A stretch of 64,000 nt of DNA, from the NCBI RefSeq assembly GCF_000814765.1, contig NZ_JWIC01000003.1, positions 395,907 through 459,906 on the forward strand, read 5' to 3'. Position 1 is the first letter of the stretch. Each line of letters opens with the position of its first letter. Source of the stretch: Pseudoalteromonas luteoviolacea (lineage in GTDB: Bacteria; Pseudomonadota; Gammaproteobacteria; Enterobacterales; Alteromonadaceae). Position numbers and translations under genes: made by a program. Shown piece by piece: positions 9,304-18,834 of the stretch. The notes beneath the pieces are model-generated. The model made no database searches. It saw nothing but the letters and a program-made list of their open reading frames with translations, and was not told where the DNA came from.

Positions 9304-10662
9304 GTGAGCAAAGTAAAACTAAGCCAAGACGAAAGCCTATCATTTAAAATTAACTATCAGCTCCTACCCAAAGAGACAAATCAGCTTGATCTATATTTTT
9401 CCATTCCAATTGATATGGGGATCAACGCCAACACCTTAAACGAAGTCGATTACTTTAATGCCAATATAAAATGCCACAGTGCCTATTATTCTGAGCAGTT
9501 ACATTTGCCGTTGGTGCGCAGCCGTTTTATAAGTCAAAGCAAAGGTCAAAAAAGTGATTATCGCGTAAATCTAAACCTATTTTGCTACCAAATTCGCATA
9601 GCATTAGATGCGGACGTTAAGCAAACCTTGAAGCTCAAGCAAGCTGAAGAGTTTTACCCTGCCGCTTTGGAGTTAGTGGAGCAAAGCGCAAAGCTTTTGG
9701 TGAAGTTAAGACGCTACACGCCACCGGATAACCGACTTAAATCCTACTTTCAAAATGCGGACAATTATTTAAGTTGGCACACTGAACAAGCCTTTTTGAA
9801 ATTACTGGCACGAGGTCCGAAGTCGAGCGAATTCAGCAAAGAGCGAGGAGAGGTGATAGATTTTTGTAAACAAGAAAACCTCTACCGTGAAAAGCAAAGT
9901 TATAACTCACAAGTGACACTTGAAGACCCAAATCGCATTACTAACAAGATGCGCTTATTGGAAAGGCTTATTGAGTATGGCGTCGTGTTTAATAAAGAAA
10001 CGACCAACTTGGGCGCCAATTTAAAGCGTCTCGCTCGTGGCGCAGTGACTGCGGTGATCATGGCATTTGTGATGTACTTGGTGCTGAATGCGCGTTCTAA
10101 TTTTGAAGAAATTACTGTCGCCCTTATTGCACTGTTAGGCGTGATCTACGGTTTGAGGGAAACTTTTAAAGATGATCTGACGCAATGGGCGTGGCGTAAA
10201 GTGCAAAAAGGCAGGCCTAAGTGGCGCAACAAATTTAAAAATTCAGTTAATGACGAAACGGTATGCACACAAACCATTTGGTTAGAGCACATTAAAAAGA
10301 AGGATATCCCAGAGGATGTCGACAAGCTGCTTAAAAAGCGTGGCAGGCAGAATCGCCAAGAAGCTAACCTGTTGCACTTTAGTTGTAAAAACCAAGTGCA
10401 AATAGATGAGTTTTTGCCCGGGTATGAGGAAGTGCAGCAGCGGATCACCTTTAATATGAGCTCATTTGTGCGCTATTTAAAAAAAGGCGCTGGAAAGCTG
10501 TATAGCCTTGAAGGACACAAAGTATCTAAAAATTCTGTGGAGCGCCGATATCAAATTAACTTAGTGATGCGCTTTAAATCAGGCGAAGATTCACAGCTAG
10601 AAAGATATAAGCTCACAATGAATCGCTCAGAGATTGTTGCCATAGAGCAAATGAAAGACTAA
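9304..10662 (+). CDS. Unrecognised protein with two central transmembrane helices
   Basis: A 452-residue protein that I cannot place in a family. The first 240 residues are soluble, with beta-rich and basic segments. Two hydrophobic helices follow at roughly 245-290 (AVIMAFVMYLVL and ITVALIALLGVIYGL). The C-terminal 150 residues are basic and soluble again. The topology suggests a membrane-anchored protein with both large domains on the cytoplasmic side. I chose GTG at 9304, preceded by AGGAGGG with a rather long spacing; the frame is open to TTG 9259. It is monocistronic and ends at a hairpin shared with the convergent VOC gene. Confidence 0.75.
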   Translation: MSKVKLSQDESLSFKINYQLLPKETNQLDLYFSIPIDMGINANTLNEVDYFNANIKCHSAYYSEQLHLPLVRSRFISQSKGQKSDYRVNLNLFCYQIRIALDADVKQTLKLKQAEEFYPAALELVEQSAKLLVKLRRYTPPDNRLKSYFQNADNYLSWHTEQAFLKLLARGPKSSEFSKERGEVIDFCKQENLYREKQSYNSQVTLEDPNRITNKMRLLERLIEYGVVFNKETTNLGANLKRLARGAVTAVIMAFVMYLVLNARSNFEEITVALIALLGVIYGLRETFKDDLTQWAWRKVQKGRPKWRNKFKNSVNDETVCTQTIWLEHIKKKDIPEDVDKLLKKRGRQNRQEANLLHFSCKNQVQIDEFLPGYEEVQQRITFNMSSFVRYLKKGAGKLYSLEGHKVSKNSVERRYQINLVMRFKSGEDSQLERYKLTMNRSEIVAIEQMKD

Positions 10663-10681
10663 TTTTTGCAAATCAAACGAA

Positions 10682-10703
10682 ATGGGCGATTCTAAGCGCC
10701 CAT
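10682..10703. terminator. Hairpin between convergent genes
   Basis: A 7-bp inverted repeat, ATGGGCG / CGCCCAT, with an 8-nt loop lies directly after the plus-strand membrane-protein gene and touches the stop codon of the convergent VOC gene. It plausibly terminates the plus-strand transcript. Confidence 0.5.
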
Positions 10704-11065
10704 CATTCAACTGTCTGGAAAAAGGTAAGCCTATTACCAAATGGGTCTGATATGGTCATCTCAATGCCCCAAGGTTGATCGATGATGGAGGGTCTGGCAT
10801 GTTTAAATTGTTTTTGAATGAGCTGTGTTTGATAAGCTTTTAAATCCTCACAGCCAATTCTAATATTCGCACCTGGGGACGCATCTGCAAAATGTTCCGA
10901 TAAATGCAATGTGCAGGCGTCTTTTGATATCTGCATGTAGAGAGGTAAACCAGTTTGGTGTTGATGTTGCCAATCTACTTTAAATTCTAAAAATTCAATA
11001 TAAAAAGTGTGTGCCATTTGTATATCGAAGCTGCGGATAATCGGGATGGAAGGATGGAATGTCAT
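10703..11065 (-). CDS. VOC-superfamily (glyoxalase / bleomycin-resistance-like) protein
   Basis: The 120-residue protein has the paired beta-alpha-beta-beta-beta fold of the vicinal oxygen chelate superfamily: PIIRSFDIQMAHTFYIEFLEFKVDW in the first half and ..GIEMTISDPFGNRLTFFQ at the end. The WGIEMTISDPFGNRLTF ending is typical of bleomycin-resistance-type members, which act as dimers that bind a drug or small molecule, or as metal enzymes. Residues that would bind metal (His, Glu) are only partly present, so a binding role is as likely as an enzymatic one. It is cytosolic and monocistronic. Confidence 0.85.
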   Translation of the reverse strand: MTFHPSIPIIRSFDIQMAHTFYIEFLEFKVDWQHQHQTGLPLYMQISKDACTLHLSEHFADASPGANIRIGCEDLKAYQTQLIQKQFKHARPSIIDQPWGIEMTISDPFGNRLTFFQTVE

Positions 11066-11125
11066 TGACTGGTCCTAAGTAAATATAAGTTACTTTAGTG
11101 CGAAGCGCTGACATGTCATGAAGTA

Positions 11126-11158
11126 TGGCTTCGACTAACAAAAAGTTAGACGAAGCCA
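11126..11158. terminator. Strong hairpin downstream of the vitellogenin-like operon
   Basis: A perfect 5-bp inner and 8-bp outer stem (TGGCTTCG-A-CTAAC / GTTAG-A-CGAAGCCA) with an AAAAA loop lies 13 nt past the stop of the minus-strand operon and upstream of the VOC gene. No clear T-run on the minus strand. Confidence 0.5.
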
Positions 11159-11170
11159 AAACTTGAAAGT

Positions 11171-12874
11171 TTATGGTGTGCTTGGCGCTGGGCTGTGAAG
11201 CAGCTCAACAATGGCCTTAAAATTGCGCTTTGAGGTTTCCTTTTTTAAAGCTGATCTTAATGTGCTTTTTATGCCATCTTGGTTTTTTTGTGTTGCCAGT
11301 GCCTGAATCGCTGCATAACGACTTTCTGCTGTGGGGTTATTCACCGCAATGGCAAGTACTGCGTCACTGGCAGCTGGCTTAAGTTGGTAATTTGATAAAG
11401 CCTTTAACAGTGTAACTTGGTTTTGATGCTCGGGCTTAGCAAGTTGTTTTTCTAAGCTCGAGTAAGCTTGCTCAGTTTGCATCATGCCCAGAGCCCTAAT
11501 CGAGGCACGTTGCACGCTTTTATCAGTATCCTGTATATAACTGTCAATTTGGTCAAAGTGCTGTTCATCTCGGCTATTTCCTAAACTGGTAATAAGCGCT
11601 GATTTGATATGGGTTTCGGTGACTAATGATAATTGCTCAGACAGTACATTATGCAGCTTTAGAGACTGTGCATTTGCAGCTCTGTTATTTAGCATGGCGC
11701 CAATGGTCATATAAAAGCTACTGGTAACCTCGGAATCTAAGCTTGAAAAGCCAGCTTCTATTTGCTCGATGAGTAATGTACCAAGTGCTGGACTGAGTGG
11801 GCTTTGCCCCTGTGAAAGTGCGCGCAGAGCGCGAAATTGCATGAGTGGATCTTTCTCTGCTTTAACTAATATATGGCCAAGTAGTAGCTGGCTATTTGCG
11901 CTATCGAGCTGGCCTAATGCATTAAACAGTCGCATTTGTACTTCATCTGAGAGTGTTTGCTGCAAAAACACCGATTCTAGAGTGCTAATTACGGCATCAA
12001 ATTGACTCAGTTGCTTGGCTAAGTCATAGGCAGAAATATCGGTTAAATTGTCTTTACTCACCAAGCTGTGTAGAGCCTTTTTGAGTTGTTCAAGCTCGTC
12101 TGTACTGAGTGTTTTTTCTGCACTTGGCCAGTTTTCTAATTCTACAGGCATGGTAAACAGGGCTGATGGGAACGCTGAATCTGCAGGTTTAAATTGATAC
12201 TGTTGTTTAGTTTTTAAATTTAAGCTTTGCGATTGGCCAGAAAATAGCAGTACCTCTTGCCCTCTACGGTGCGTAAAAAAACATTCGTTTGGTGCGATGT
12301 GATGACCCGACGACGCGACATTGACAGTTTGCAAGGCGGCTTGTGATCCATTATGTAGGTCATAAGTGTGTTTGTTAAGAGTGATCTCTGCATCTTTAAA
12401 TTGATACGAGACTGTATAGTGCCCAAGTGTATCTTGTTCTTTTTTTTCTAATTCGGGGCTGTTGCGTTGAAACTGAAAATAATACGCCAAACCTTTGAGT
12501 TGCTCTTGTATTTGCGTTTCAAGTTTTACCGGAAACCAAAAGTCTGTAACTAGCCCGTTGTCTGCCAGCTTGAACGCAAAAGGGAGTGTGTAGGTCGCAA
12601 GTTCCGATCCAAAAAGCCCCTGGCCAGCTGTGACCTGATCTGCTTTGATGGCCCACCAACCGGTCTCATCGTTATGCTCTGCAGCTTTGATTGAAAGTAT
12701 ACCAGTGAGCTTAATGTGGGTTTGTTGGCCTTGCTGGTTCACTTTATCGTAATTAAACGTGGTGTGTGTATCTATTTCAAAATTGTATTGCGCGGAGCAG
12801 TTTGCATAGGTTGTATTTGAAACAGCCAGTGCACAAAGTGCACTGGCTAGCATCGCTTTGTTAAGCGTGATCAT
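11171..12874 (-). CDS. Secreted vitellogenin-like / HEAT-repeat protein
   Basis: The 567-residue product has a signal peptide (cut near TYA-NCSA). Its first 230 residues are beta-rich and resemble the N-terminal lipid-binding sheet of large lipid-transfer proteins. From about 255 to the end it consists of helical repeats (AFDLAKQLSQFDA-type, LFNALGQLDSANSQLLLGHIL, ALRALSQ, ALITSLGN, ASIRALGMM, LLKALSNYQ, AAIQALAT) similar to the vitellogenin helical domain and HEAT repeats. The arrangement suggests a bacterial relative of lipovitellin-type lipid carriers; this is inference from pattern, not a database match. Its ATG overlaps the stop of the upstream lipoprotein gene by 4 nt (12871-12874), so the two are translationally coupled and probably act together at the cell surface or periplasm. 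Confidence 0.65.
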   Translation of the reverse strand: MITLNKAMLASALCALAVSNTTYANCSAQYNFEIDTHTTFNYDKVNQQGQQTHIKLTGILSIKAAEHNDETGWWAIKADQVTAGQGLFGSELATYTLPFAFKLADNGLVTDFWFPVKLETQIQEQLKGLAYYFQFQRNSPELEKKEQDTLGHYTVSYQFKDAEITLNKHTYDLHNGSQAALQTVNVASSGHHIAPNECFFTHRRGQEVLLFSGQSQSLNLKTKQQYQFKPADSAFPSALFTMPVELENWPSAEKTLSTDELEQLKKALHSLVSKDNLTDISAYDLAKQLSQFDAVISTLESVFLQQTLSDEVQMRLFNALGQLDSANSQLLLGHILVKAEKDPLMQFRALRALSQGQSPLSPALGTLLIEQIEAGFSSLDSEVTSSFYMTIGAMLNNRAANAQSLKLHNVLSEQLSLVTETHIKSALITSLGNSRDEQHFDQIDSYIQDTDKSVQRASIRALGMMQTEQAYSSLEKQLAKPEHQNQVTLLKALSNYQLKPAASDAVLAIAVNNPTAESRYAAIQALATQKNQDGIKSTLRSALKKETSKRNFKAIVELLHSPAPSTP

Positions 12875-14763
12875 AGATCGATTTCACCTTCTTTGGAGTA
12901 AATAGTCCAAGATTTATCAAACACACTGTTGGTTTGATATAACCAAAGATCATAGCGAGATGTTTTCTTACCACAAGGATAAGGGATCCCCCACTTTTTG
13001 CACCATTTAACACCATACGTTTCTGCGTATAAACCAAACTTACCGGAAATAACATCTAGGTCATTTTTAAGTTCAATACCATAATAAATATGAGGGTTAG
13101 CGTTGTTATTAGTGAGTAGGGCAAAACCAGCATTTGATTCCATAGCAAATGTGTTATCAATTAAAGTTAAGATCGCCTGTACACCCGCTGAAGCAACCAA
13201 TAGGTTTACGCCGCCTCGACCAAAAGCACCAAAATCTACGTGGAATAAATCACCTTCGGCATATAGCTCAGCGTTGTAGCCTACTGTAAGTTCAAAGCCT
13301 AGGTTGCCCGTGACACCTGCTTCTACTTTAATTGGGATAGGACCAACCGTGAAAGTTGCCTGGGCTAAGGTTTTGTCTTCTTCCCATTTTTTCTCCCATG
13401 ATTTTTCATACTTGGCGGTGAACTTTTCATCTTCGAAGACCACATTATTGAAGATGATCATTTCAGATTCATAACCTGTGTTTAGGCCACTGATATAAGC
13501 GCTACCATTGTAGGAAATACTAAATAGGGTATTTTTTGCATTGAAAAAGTAAGCTTCGACTGTACCTTCACCTGTAATGCGGCCACCTGGGTCGCCTGTA
13601 GGGACGATAAATAGTTGACCTTGTAAGTCTACACCCACACTGAACTTAGATTTGTCGCCGTATGATTTATCAAATTCACTTTGGAAATTGATATTTGCCA
13701 GTCCCACAGAAGCAGGCACAATTGCGTGTTCATTAAATCTTGCTGAGCGACTTGCAGGTACTTGCGTGGCGTCTTCCTGCTCAAAAAAGTAAAATGGAAT
13801 AGAGGTGAGTACTTGGTTGTTGTCTGTGTTTGTCTCAGCATCTTGAGCGGCATCAATCAGAGTAAATCTTAGTTCAAGTGTATTTTCTGCCTCGGCATTG
13901 TAATTGTCATGCAAGCTTTTAATTAACTCTGGTTCTAGTGCGATATCAAAACCAATGTGTTCGTCGTGTAGTTCTGCTCTGAACTCATGGGCAAGTGTGT
14001 CAGTGTATTGACCCGCTGTTGCATCCCAAAAGTGCGTTTCAACCCAGTTACCTGCAACCATGACTTCTGCTTTAATATGAGAAAGGCCTAAGTTTGTGCC
14101 CTCATAGTCTGCTTCAAAGTATCCGATAAGATCAGAGTGGTGGTCACTTGTGCCATTATTCACATTTGGCGTATCTAAGATCAACGCAGTTTGACCAAAT
14201 TCAGCCCCCAGTAATTTATAGTCATGGCCTTCTTGTTCGCGAACGACGATATCAGCATGTGGGAAGTTACCTTCCAAATGCGGCTCATGGTCAACTGAAG
14301 GGTGATTGTCCTCTTCAATATCTTCTACGTGTAAATCATTCGGGTCAATTTGCGCCAAAATATGGTAGTTACCCCCTTCTAGCGCGTTTGGTAATGTTAG
14401 CTCAATCTCATGCTCACTAGTACCTGATGAAAGTCCTGCTAATTCAACAACAGCGATTTGTTGAATATCTTCAATTGCGGCTTCTTGCTCACTTTGCGTG
14501 TCTAATTCGTCTGAGTGCATTAAGTAAAAGTGAACTTCGACGTCCACATTATCAAAACCTGTTACATCAACTGTGTAGTAAGTTTTGACGGTATCATTTG
14601 GTGCCAGCATATCGAGTGGGCCCGTTGATATCTCTGTGATTTCTAAGTTACTTTGTACTTCAGGTGCAGGTGTTACTACCGTAACGTCTGGTGTGTCATT
14701 TTCGCTGAATTGACACCCAGTTAAAGTGGCTAAGCTCAAAAGAGCGTATGGGATCAAGCGCAT
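12871..14763 (-). CDS. Surface lipoprotein with CARDB-like domains, coupled to the vitellogenin-like protein
   Basis: The 630-residue protein has a lipoprotein signal peptide with lipobox LTGC at residues 14-17. Residues 40-340 hold two or three beta-sandwich units of the CARDB/APHP type (NLEITEISTGP...APNDTVKTYYTV; ...NTLELRFTLIDAAQDAETNTDNN). Residues 350-630 form a long beta-rich region with alternating hydrophobic strands (VTGNLGFELTVGYNAELYAEG) that could be a beta-barrel or beta-taco surface. A CxxxxGIPYPCG pair near the end may form a disulfide. It is the first gene of a two-gene operon whose second gene starts inside its stop codon. Function unknown; a structural or carrier role for a surface lipid or protein complex is inferred from its partner. 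Confidence 0.7.
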   Translation of the reverse strand: MRLIPYALLSLATLTGCQFSENDTPDVTVVTPAPEVQSNLEITEISTGPLDMLAPNDTVKTYYTVDVTGFDNVDVEVHFYLMHSDELDTQSEQEAAIEDIQQIAVVELAGLSSGTSEHEIELTLPNALEGGNYHILAQIDPNDLHVEDIEEDNHPSVDHEPHLEGNFPHADIVVREQEGHDYKLLGAEFGQTALILDTPNVNNGTSDHHSDLIGYFEADYEGTNLGLSHIKAEVMVAGNWVETHFWDATAGQYTDTLAHEFRAELHDEHIGFDIALEPELIKSLHDNYNAEAENTLELRFTLIDAAQDAETNTDNNQVLTSIPFYFFEQEDATQVPASRSARFNEHAIVPASVGLANINFQSEFDKSYGDKSKFSVGVDLQGQLFIVPTGDPGGRITGEGTVEAYFFNAKNTLFSISYNGSAYISGLNTGYESEMIIFNNVVFEDEKFTAKYEKSWEKKWEEDKTLAQATFTVGPIPIKVEAGVTGNLGFELTVGYNAELYAEGDLFHVDFGAFGRGGVNLLVASAGVQAILTLIDNTFAMESNAGFALLTNNNANPHIYYGIELKNDLDVISGKFGLYAETYGVKWCKKWGIPYPCGKKTSRYDLWLYQTNSVFDKSWTIYSKEGEIDL

Positions 14764-14901
14764 GTCGTTTCTCTATCTTATCTAAATCTTTTTTATTATA
14801 TGCTAAGAATATGGATGGAGTATGGAGTTAATCGCTTGAGACATTAGTATTGTGTTTAAACAGGGTAACGGAGTGCTTTACTAAATGTAAGTAATATGTT
14901 G

Positions 14902-15618
14902 TTAGAGTGAGGTGGACACAGATATTATCATGTTGATTGCCAAGATGCTCAGCAGGAGTTTAATTGCGCCAATAAGCTTATTATTGTCTATTGAAAAACG
15001 TACCTTAGTACCAACGTAAGACCCTAATATCGCACCGCACATCATCGCAATAATTAGGTAGCTATTTGTCTGAAGTTCGGATGAAACAAACAAAAAAACT
15101 GGAATTTTAGCAAGGTGACTAAGTGTCATAAATACGGCACTGGTAGCGACAACTTGGTCTTTAGATTGAAGCTTTTTAGTCAGTACAGTTAACGATAATG
15201 GTCCAGTGGCACCGACAATGAGTCCTAAGCCCGTTTGCAAAGCGCCAATGATATAAAAGTTCTCGAAACGTTGAATAAAATTCGAAAAAGGTGAATACCA
15301 GAGGTTTAATAAGATATACAGGCCAATTGCGAGTGGGATATAGGTTGTAGGCATGTTATATAAAACCATACCGAATACCAATGTGCCGAGTATAGAGCCT
15401 ATCGAAAAAGCGGGGAGGAGTGACCACTTGACATCGGAAAGTGAAAACAACGCCCGAGATGCATTACTGGTCACTTGGGTGAGGCCATGTATAGGAATAA
15501 GCAATGTTGGGCTTAAAAATATCGGTAAAATGGCGAGCAGTAGCATGCCACCGCCAAATCCGACAATGGCAGCAATGAGTGATGTGGTAAATGCGAGCAG
15601 TCCAAGCAATAGTTCCAT
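14902..15618 (-). CDS. TauE/SafE-family (sulfite/organosulfonate export-like) permease
   Basis: The 238-residue membrane protein has about eight hydrophobic helices and the family opening LLGLLAFTTSLIAAIVGFGGGMLLLAILP. The glycine-rich GFGGG near residue 21 and the repeated half (ALQTGLGLIVGATGPLSLTVL around 125-145) are typical of the TauE/SafE family (DUF81), inner-membrane transporters for sulfite, sulfonates or related anions, often of unknown substrate. The length fits. It stands alone upstream of the broken LysE gene, 35 nt away and in the same direction, so they may have been cotranscribed. Confidence 0.88.
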   Translation of the reverse strand: MELLLGLLAFTTSLIAAIVGFGGGMLLLAILPIFLSPTLLIPIHGLTQVTSNASRALFSLSDVKWSLLPAFSIGSILGTLVFGMVLYNMPTTYIPLAIGLYILLNLWYSPFSNFIQRFENFYIIGALQTGLGLIVGATGPLSLTVLTKKLQSKDQVVATSAVFMTLSHLAKIPVFLFVSSELQTNSYLIIAMMCGAILGSYVGTKVRFSIDNNKLIGAIKLLLSILAINMIISVSTSL

Positions 15619-15653
15619 ATTATCCCATCCCTGAAATTCGAGTTTATTGTAGG

Positions 15654-16276
15654 CTAAGTCCTAATGGCGACAGCCACCCCTGTGGTTGTTAATAAGCTGC
15701 CAGCAAGCTTATTAAAAATACGCATTCTCTGGGACGTTGAAACAAAGTACTTTGCTTTTGCAAACAGATACGAATACCCCAAGTTAACAGAACCAAATGC
15801 GAGGGTAGCACACATAAAAATGCCGAAAATATCAGTGATTGTAATTGCCTGAAAATCAACGAAGGCAGGAAAGAGTGCAACATAAAAAATGATGGCTTTT
15901 GGATTACTCATGGTTAATAAAAAACCTGCCAGTACATCGATATGATGCTTGGAACTGGGGGCTTTTTGCATATTTGCTGGGGTTTGGACATAAATAGTTT
16001 TATACCCATCCAAATTAAGTAGGCGGCACATATATATTTAATGATTGTGAATGCGCTACCCATAGCATCAGCAATAAAAGCTAACCCAGAAACTGCTAAA
16101 AGTATGAAAAAATAATCAGCAATAATAAGCCCCAATGTCATTGCGGCTCCTCGTCGAAAACCTCCTGTCATTGAAGCTGTGGTAATCGCAAACACAGCGG
16201 GCCCAGGGATAATACCCACAATAAACATAGCGCTAAATAAAGCAATATAACTTTCTATGGTCACAAAGTACTCCAT
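15654..16276 (-). pseudogene. LysE-family amino-acid exporter, frameshifted
   Basis: The two reading frames together give a normal-length LysE/RhtB exporter (about 207 residues). The first frame from ATG 16276 holds the conserved start with FIVGIIPGPAVFAITTAS and three helices to about SKPQQICKK. The second frame continues with SSKHHIDVLAGFLLTMSNPKAIIFYVALFPAF, the family's middle motif, and two more helices to the stop at 15654. The frames swap by -1 at about 15956, at the sequence C-AAA-AAG followed by CCCCC. This is most simply a one-base deletion. The sequence resembles a weak -1 slippery site, so programmed frameshifting cannot be fully excluded. Intact members export amino acids such as threonine, lysine or homoserine. 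Confidence 0.8.
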
Positions 16277-16567
16277 GCGTGTTGAGAACAACTTTTGTCC
16301 GAGTTGTAACTTAAAGGCCATCAATATAAAGGGTTTAGCATCGAATAAAAAGCACTCTACAAAATGCTCCATTGCTGCCGCGATGAATAATTAGGGTGTA
16401 CCTGTTATCCCGTGTGTTTAGGGCATTATTGTCCTTTAGGTTTTTTAACAATTTAATAACAATGGTTTTGGTTCGAGACATTACACGCGGCTGTTTGTCG
16501 TGTGCCACCTGAGGTGTGTCTCGAATCATAGCTATCAGATCTAAATATAAATTTAAAGGAGTTTAGT

Positions 16568-18784
16568 GTGGTCACAGTCGAAAACATAATTGTTCAACCA
16601 GTAAGACAATATAAAACACTGAGTGAAGCCATTGCTTCATTGAAAGAGGAGTCGAGTACAACACTCAGTACGATGTGTAATGACAGCTCGCTTATTCAAG
16701 TTGTGTGGAATAACGAAGAAAGCCGTTGTGGTCGTGCAGTTTATTCACTGAAAAAAATAAAAGCCAATGACAGCGATGTCATTGATGGTCAATTTATAGC
16801 CGGGCGTTACATCGGTGCCAACTTTGAAATTAACGAGGCATTGTCAATATGTTTGGTGCTCCGTCCAAATAAAGACACTAATGCATGTGTTTTTGGGGCA
16901 ATAGGCGATGGTATTGTAGATGATACTTTAGCGTTAAATAAATATTGGGCGTATACGTTAAAACATCAGTTAACTTTCGATTTATCAGCGAAACGAGCCT
17001 ATAAATTAACCGCAGCAAGCGCTACAACCGGGCAGTCTGTTTATTTTTCAACAGATGGCCACAATGACGTCAATATTAAAATGGGTGGAGCAGAATTACG
17101 GGTAGATCCGCCAGTATTAGATTCAGTTCCCCGTCAAGGCCCGGCTATATTATTTGACTGTAAAGGTACAAACGGGTTTTATTTTGATCAAATAAAAGGG
17201 TATGCAAATGTAGAAAAAGCACAAACGGGTGACAGACTGACTTTGCTAAATATTTGTCATAAAGAGTCTGGTAGTCAAAATATCAGAGGTGGGAACGTAA
17301 TAGGTAAGAATGTTACTGGTGTCACGATAACAACGGATTTATTGGATTATCAAATGAATGGGAAAAAATCGAAATATCGTTCAAAAGATATTCGGTTAAA
17401 TAATATTCATTTGGACAACAATGAAATGACTTTCGATCCTTCCGTTGAGTATTTAGGGTATGGCCTTGTTTGCCAGTGTTCAGGTGATAATTTACTTGTA
17501 AACAATTTATCTGTCGCGAATATCCATAGGGGCTTTTTCGTGTATGGTGTCGCTGACGTGACAGTTAAATCAGGAACAATTAATGAATCTAATGCAGCGA
17601 CGGTGAACCTTGGTGGATACGGCAGTTGCGAAAACATAGAGGCGAATTTTACACTCATCCAGAATTACGACTTACCAACGGAGTTATCCCGTATCTTGGT
17701 TTATGAACAAGGTACATCTGGCGGTGGAAGTCTAGATCTAGCTGGCGGGCGCAGTCACATATGTTCGAATATTAAATTGAATCTAGTTGCATCTGGCACA
17801 GCGAAAGAAAGCCAAACGGGCTTTTCGATAAATAAATCTACCGTGGTCGGCGAAAACGGTGCCATCGAGTTTCGTGATATAGATATTTCGTTGCAACATG
17901 ATATGCCAGGTGCGAGTCGAGCGCTCAGCATCTTTAATAAAATATCTTCTCAGCAAACCAGCAATATGCGTGTGAAGGGAATTCGATTAAACAATTGTAC
18001 GACTGCATATGTTAACAGTGATATTTGTATTCCCCCAGGCACTGAGTCGGATATTGTGGTAAATAACCTCAGTACCGAAGGAAGTGTATACTGCAGTTAT
18101 GGAGATCAAGTAACGACATCTTTACCAGATAAACAAATTGTGTTTAATAATTCCGTGATTAATGGCACGATATCCACTGGTGGAAGTTATGATTGCCCCG
18201 TTACTTTTGTTAACTCTCAAGTTGCTAAGCATTTATCTTCTTCACATATTGTTCCTGCACAAAATAAAACGTTCATAAACAGTAAGGTTGGAAATACGTT
18301 AGTTAATAAAACACCATGGTCGATTTATACTGGAATATTGAGCTCCACAGCTTTATATGACCCAGACTTCCCGCTTAATAACCTTGTGATGGGGGGGAGT
18401 GTGATGTCAACTGAAAATAAACAGCCGCAAGTTTTACATTTAACAGCCCCTAAAGACCTTAAAAATGAGCAAGTTGCTAATTTCTTTGTTGAGCAGTTCG
18501 AAGGGGCGTTTGTATATAGCAGCACTAAAACATATCAAGTATCAATTACAGCAATAAAAAAAGGGAGCTCGAGCTTTGGCCTAATCAAAGGTTATCTAAC
18601 TGTGATGGGGGTGCCAGACCCGGCAAAAGGAAATGTTCTACTCGATATTACATCGGTAAATAACATAGGTGAACAGACATTTTCAGCATCTGACTTTAGT
18701 TTAAGTATTGTGGATTCACATAATTTGAAACTTGAGTGTGCAAGCTTGTGTAGTGACTTATTTTTAACGGTTCAGCAAGTCTAG
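16568..18784 (+). CDS. Right-handed beta-helix (pectate-lyase-3 / tailspike-like) protein
   Basis: The 738-residue protein carries the motif FGAIGDGIVDDTLAL at about residue 115, the start of the pectate-lyase superfamily 3 beta-helix, as seen in phage tailspikes and exopolysaccharide lyases. Up to about residue 600 it is rich in short strand-turn repeats (LNNIHLDNNEM, VNNLSVANIHRGFFVYG, INESNAATVNLGGYG, FNNSVINGTISTGG) expected for helix coils. Residues 600-738 look like a separate beta-sandwich end domain. The first 90 residues (VRQYKTLSEAIASL) resemble tailspike head-binding segments. There is no signal peptide and no phage gene nearby. It may be a domesticated tailspike or an orphan polysaccharide-binding or -cleaving protein; catalytic residues could not be assigned. 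Start GTG/ATG-type at 16568 follows AAAGGAG. Confidence 0.7.
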   Translation: MVTVENIIVQPVRQYKTLSEAIASLKEESSTTLSTMCNDSSLIQVVWNNEESRCGRAVYSLKKIKANDSDVIDGQFIAGRYIGANFEINEALSICLVLRPNKDTNACVFGAIGDGIVDDTLALNKYWAYTLKHQLTFDLSAKRAYKLTAASATTGQSVYFSTDGHNDVNIKMGGAELRVDPPVLDSVPRQGPAILFDCKGTNGFYFDQIKGYANVEKAQTGDRLTLLNICHKESGSQNIRGGNVIGKNVTGVTITTDLLDYQMNGKKSKYRSKDIRLNNIHLDNNEMTFDPSVEYLGYGLVCQCSGDNLLVNNLSVANIHRGFFVYGVADVTVKSGTINESNAATVNLGGYGSCENIEANFTLIQNYDLPTELSRILVYEQGTSGGGSLDLAGGRSHICSNIKLNLVASGTAKESQTGFSINKSTVVGENGAIEFRDIDISLQHDMPGASRALSIFNKISSQQTSNMRVKGIRLNNCTTAYVNSDICIPPGTESDIVVNNLSTEGSVYCSYGDQVTTSLPDKQIVFNNSVINGTISTGGSYDCPVTFVNSQVAKHLSSSHIVPAQNKTFINSKVGNTLVNKTPWSIYTGILSSTALYDPDFPLNNLVMGGSVMSTENKQPQVLHLTAPKDLKNEQVANFFVEQFEGAFVYSSTKTYQVSITAIKKGSSSFGLIKGYLTVMGVPDPAKGNVLLDITSVNNIGEQTFSASDFSLSIVDSHNLKLECASLCSDLFLTVQQV

Positions 18785-18803
18785 TTTATAGCTTATGGCT
18801 TTT

Positions 18804-18834
18804 TAAGGCACCTTTTAATACGGTGCCTTATTTC
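18804..18834 (+). terminator. Rho-independent terminator of the beta-helix gene
   Basis: A 9-bp stem TAAGGCACC / GGTGCCTTA with a 9-nt loop, followed by TTTCT, lies 20 nt past the stop codon. Confidence 0.75.

Noticed and set aside
15956..15970. Programmed -1 frameshift in the LysE gene as the main explanation
   Set aside because: LysE exporters are normally single-frame and the heptamer is a weak one; a one-base deletion is simpler.
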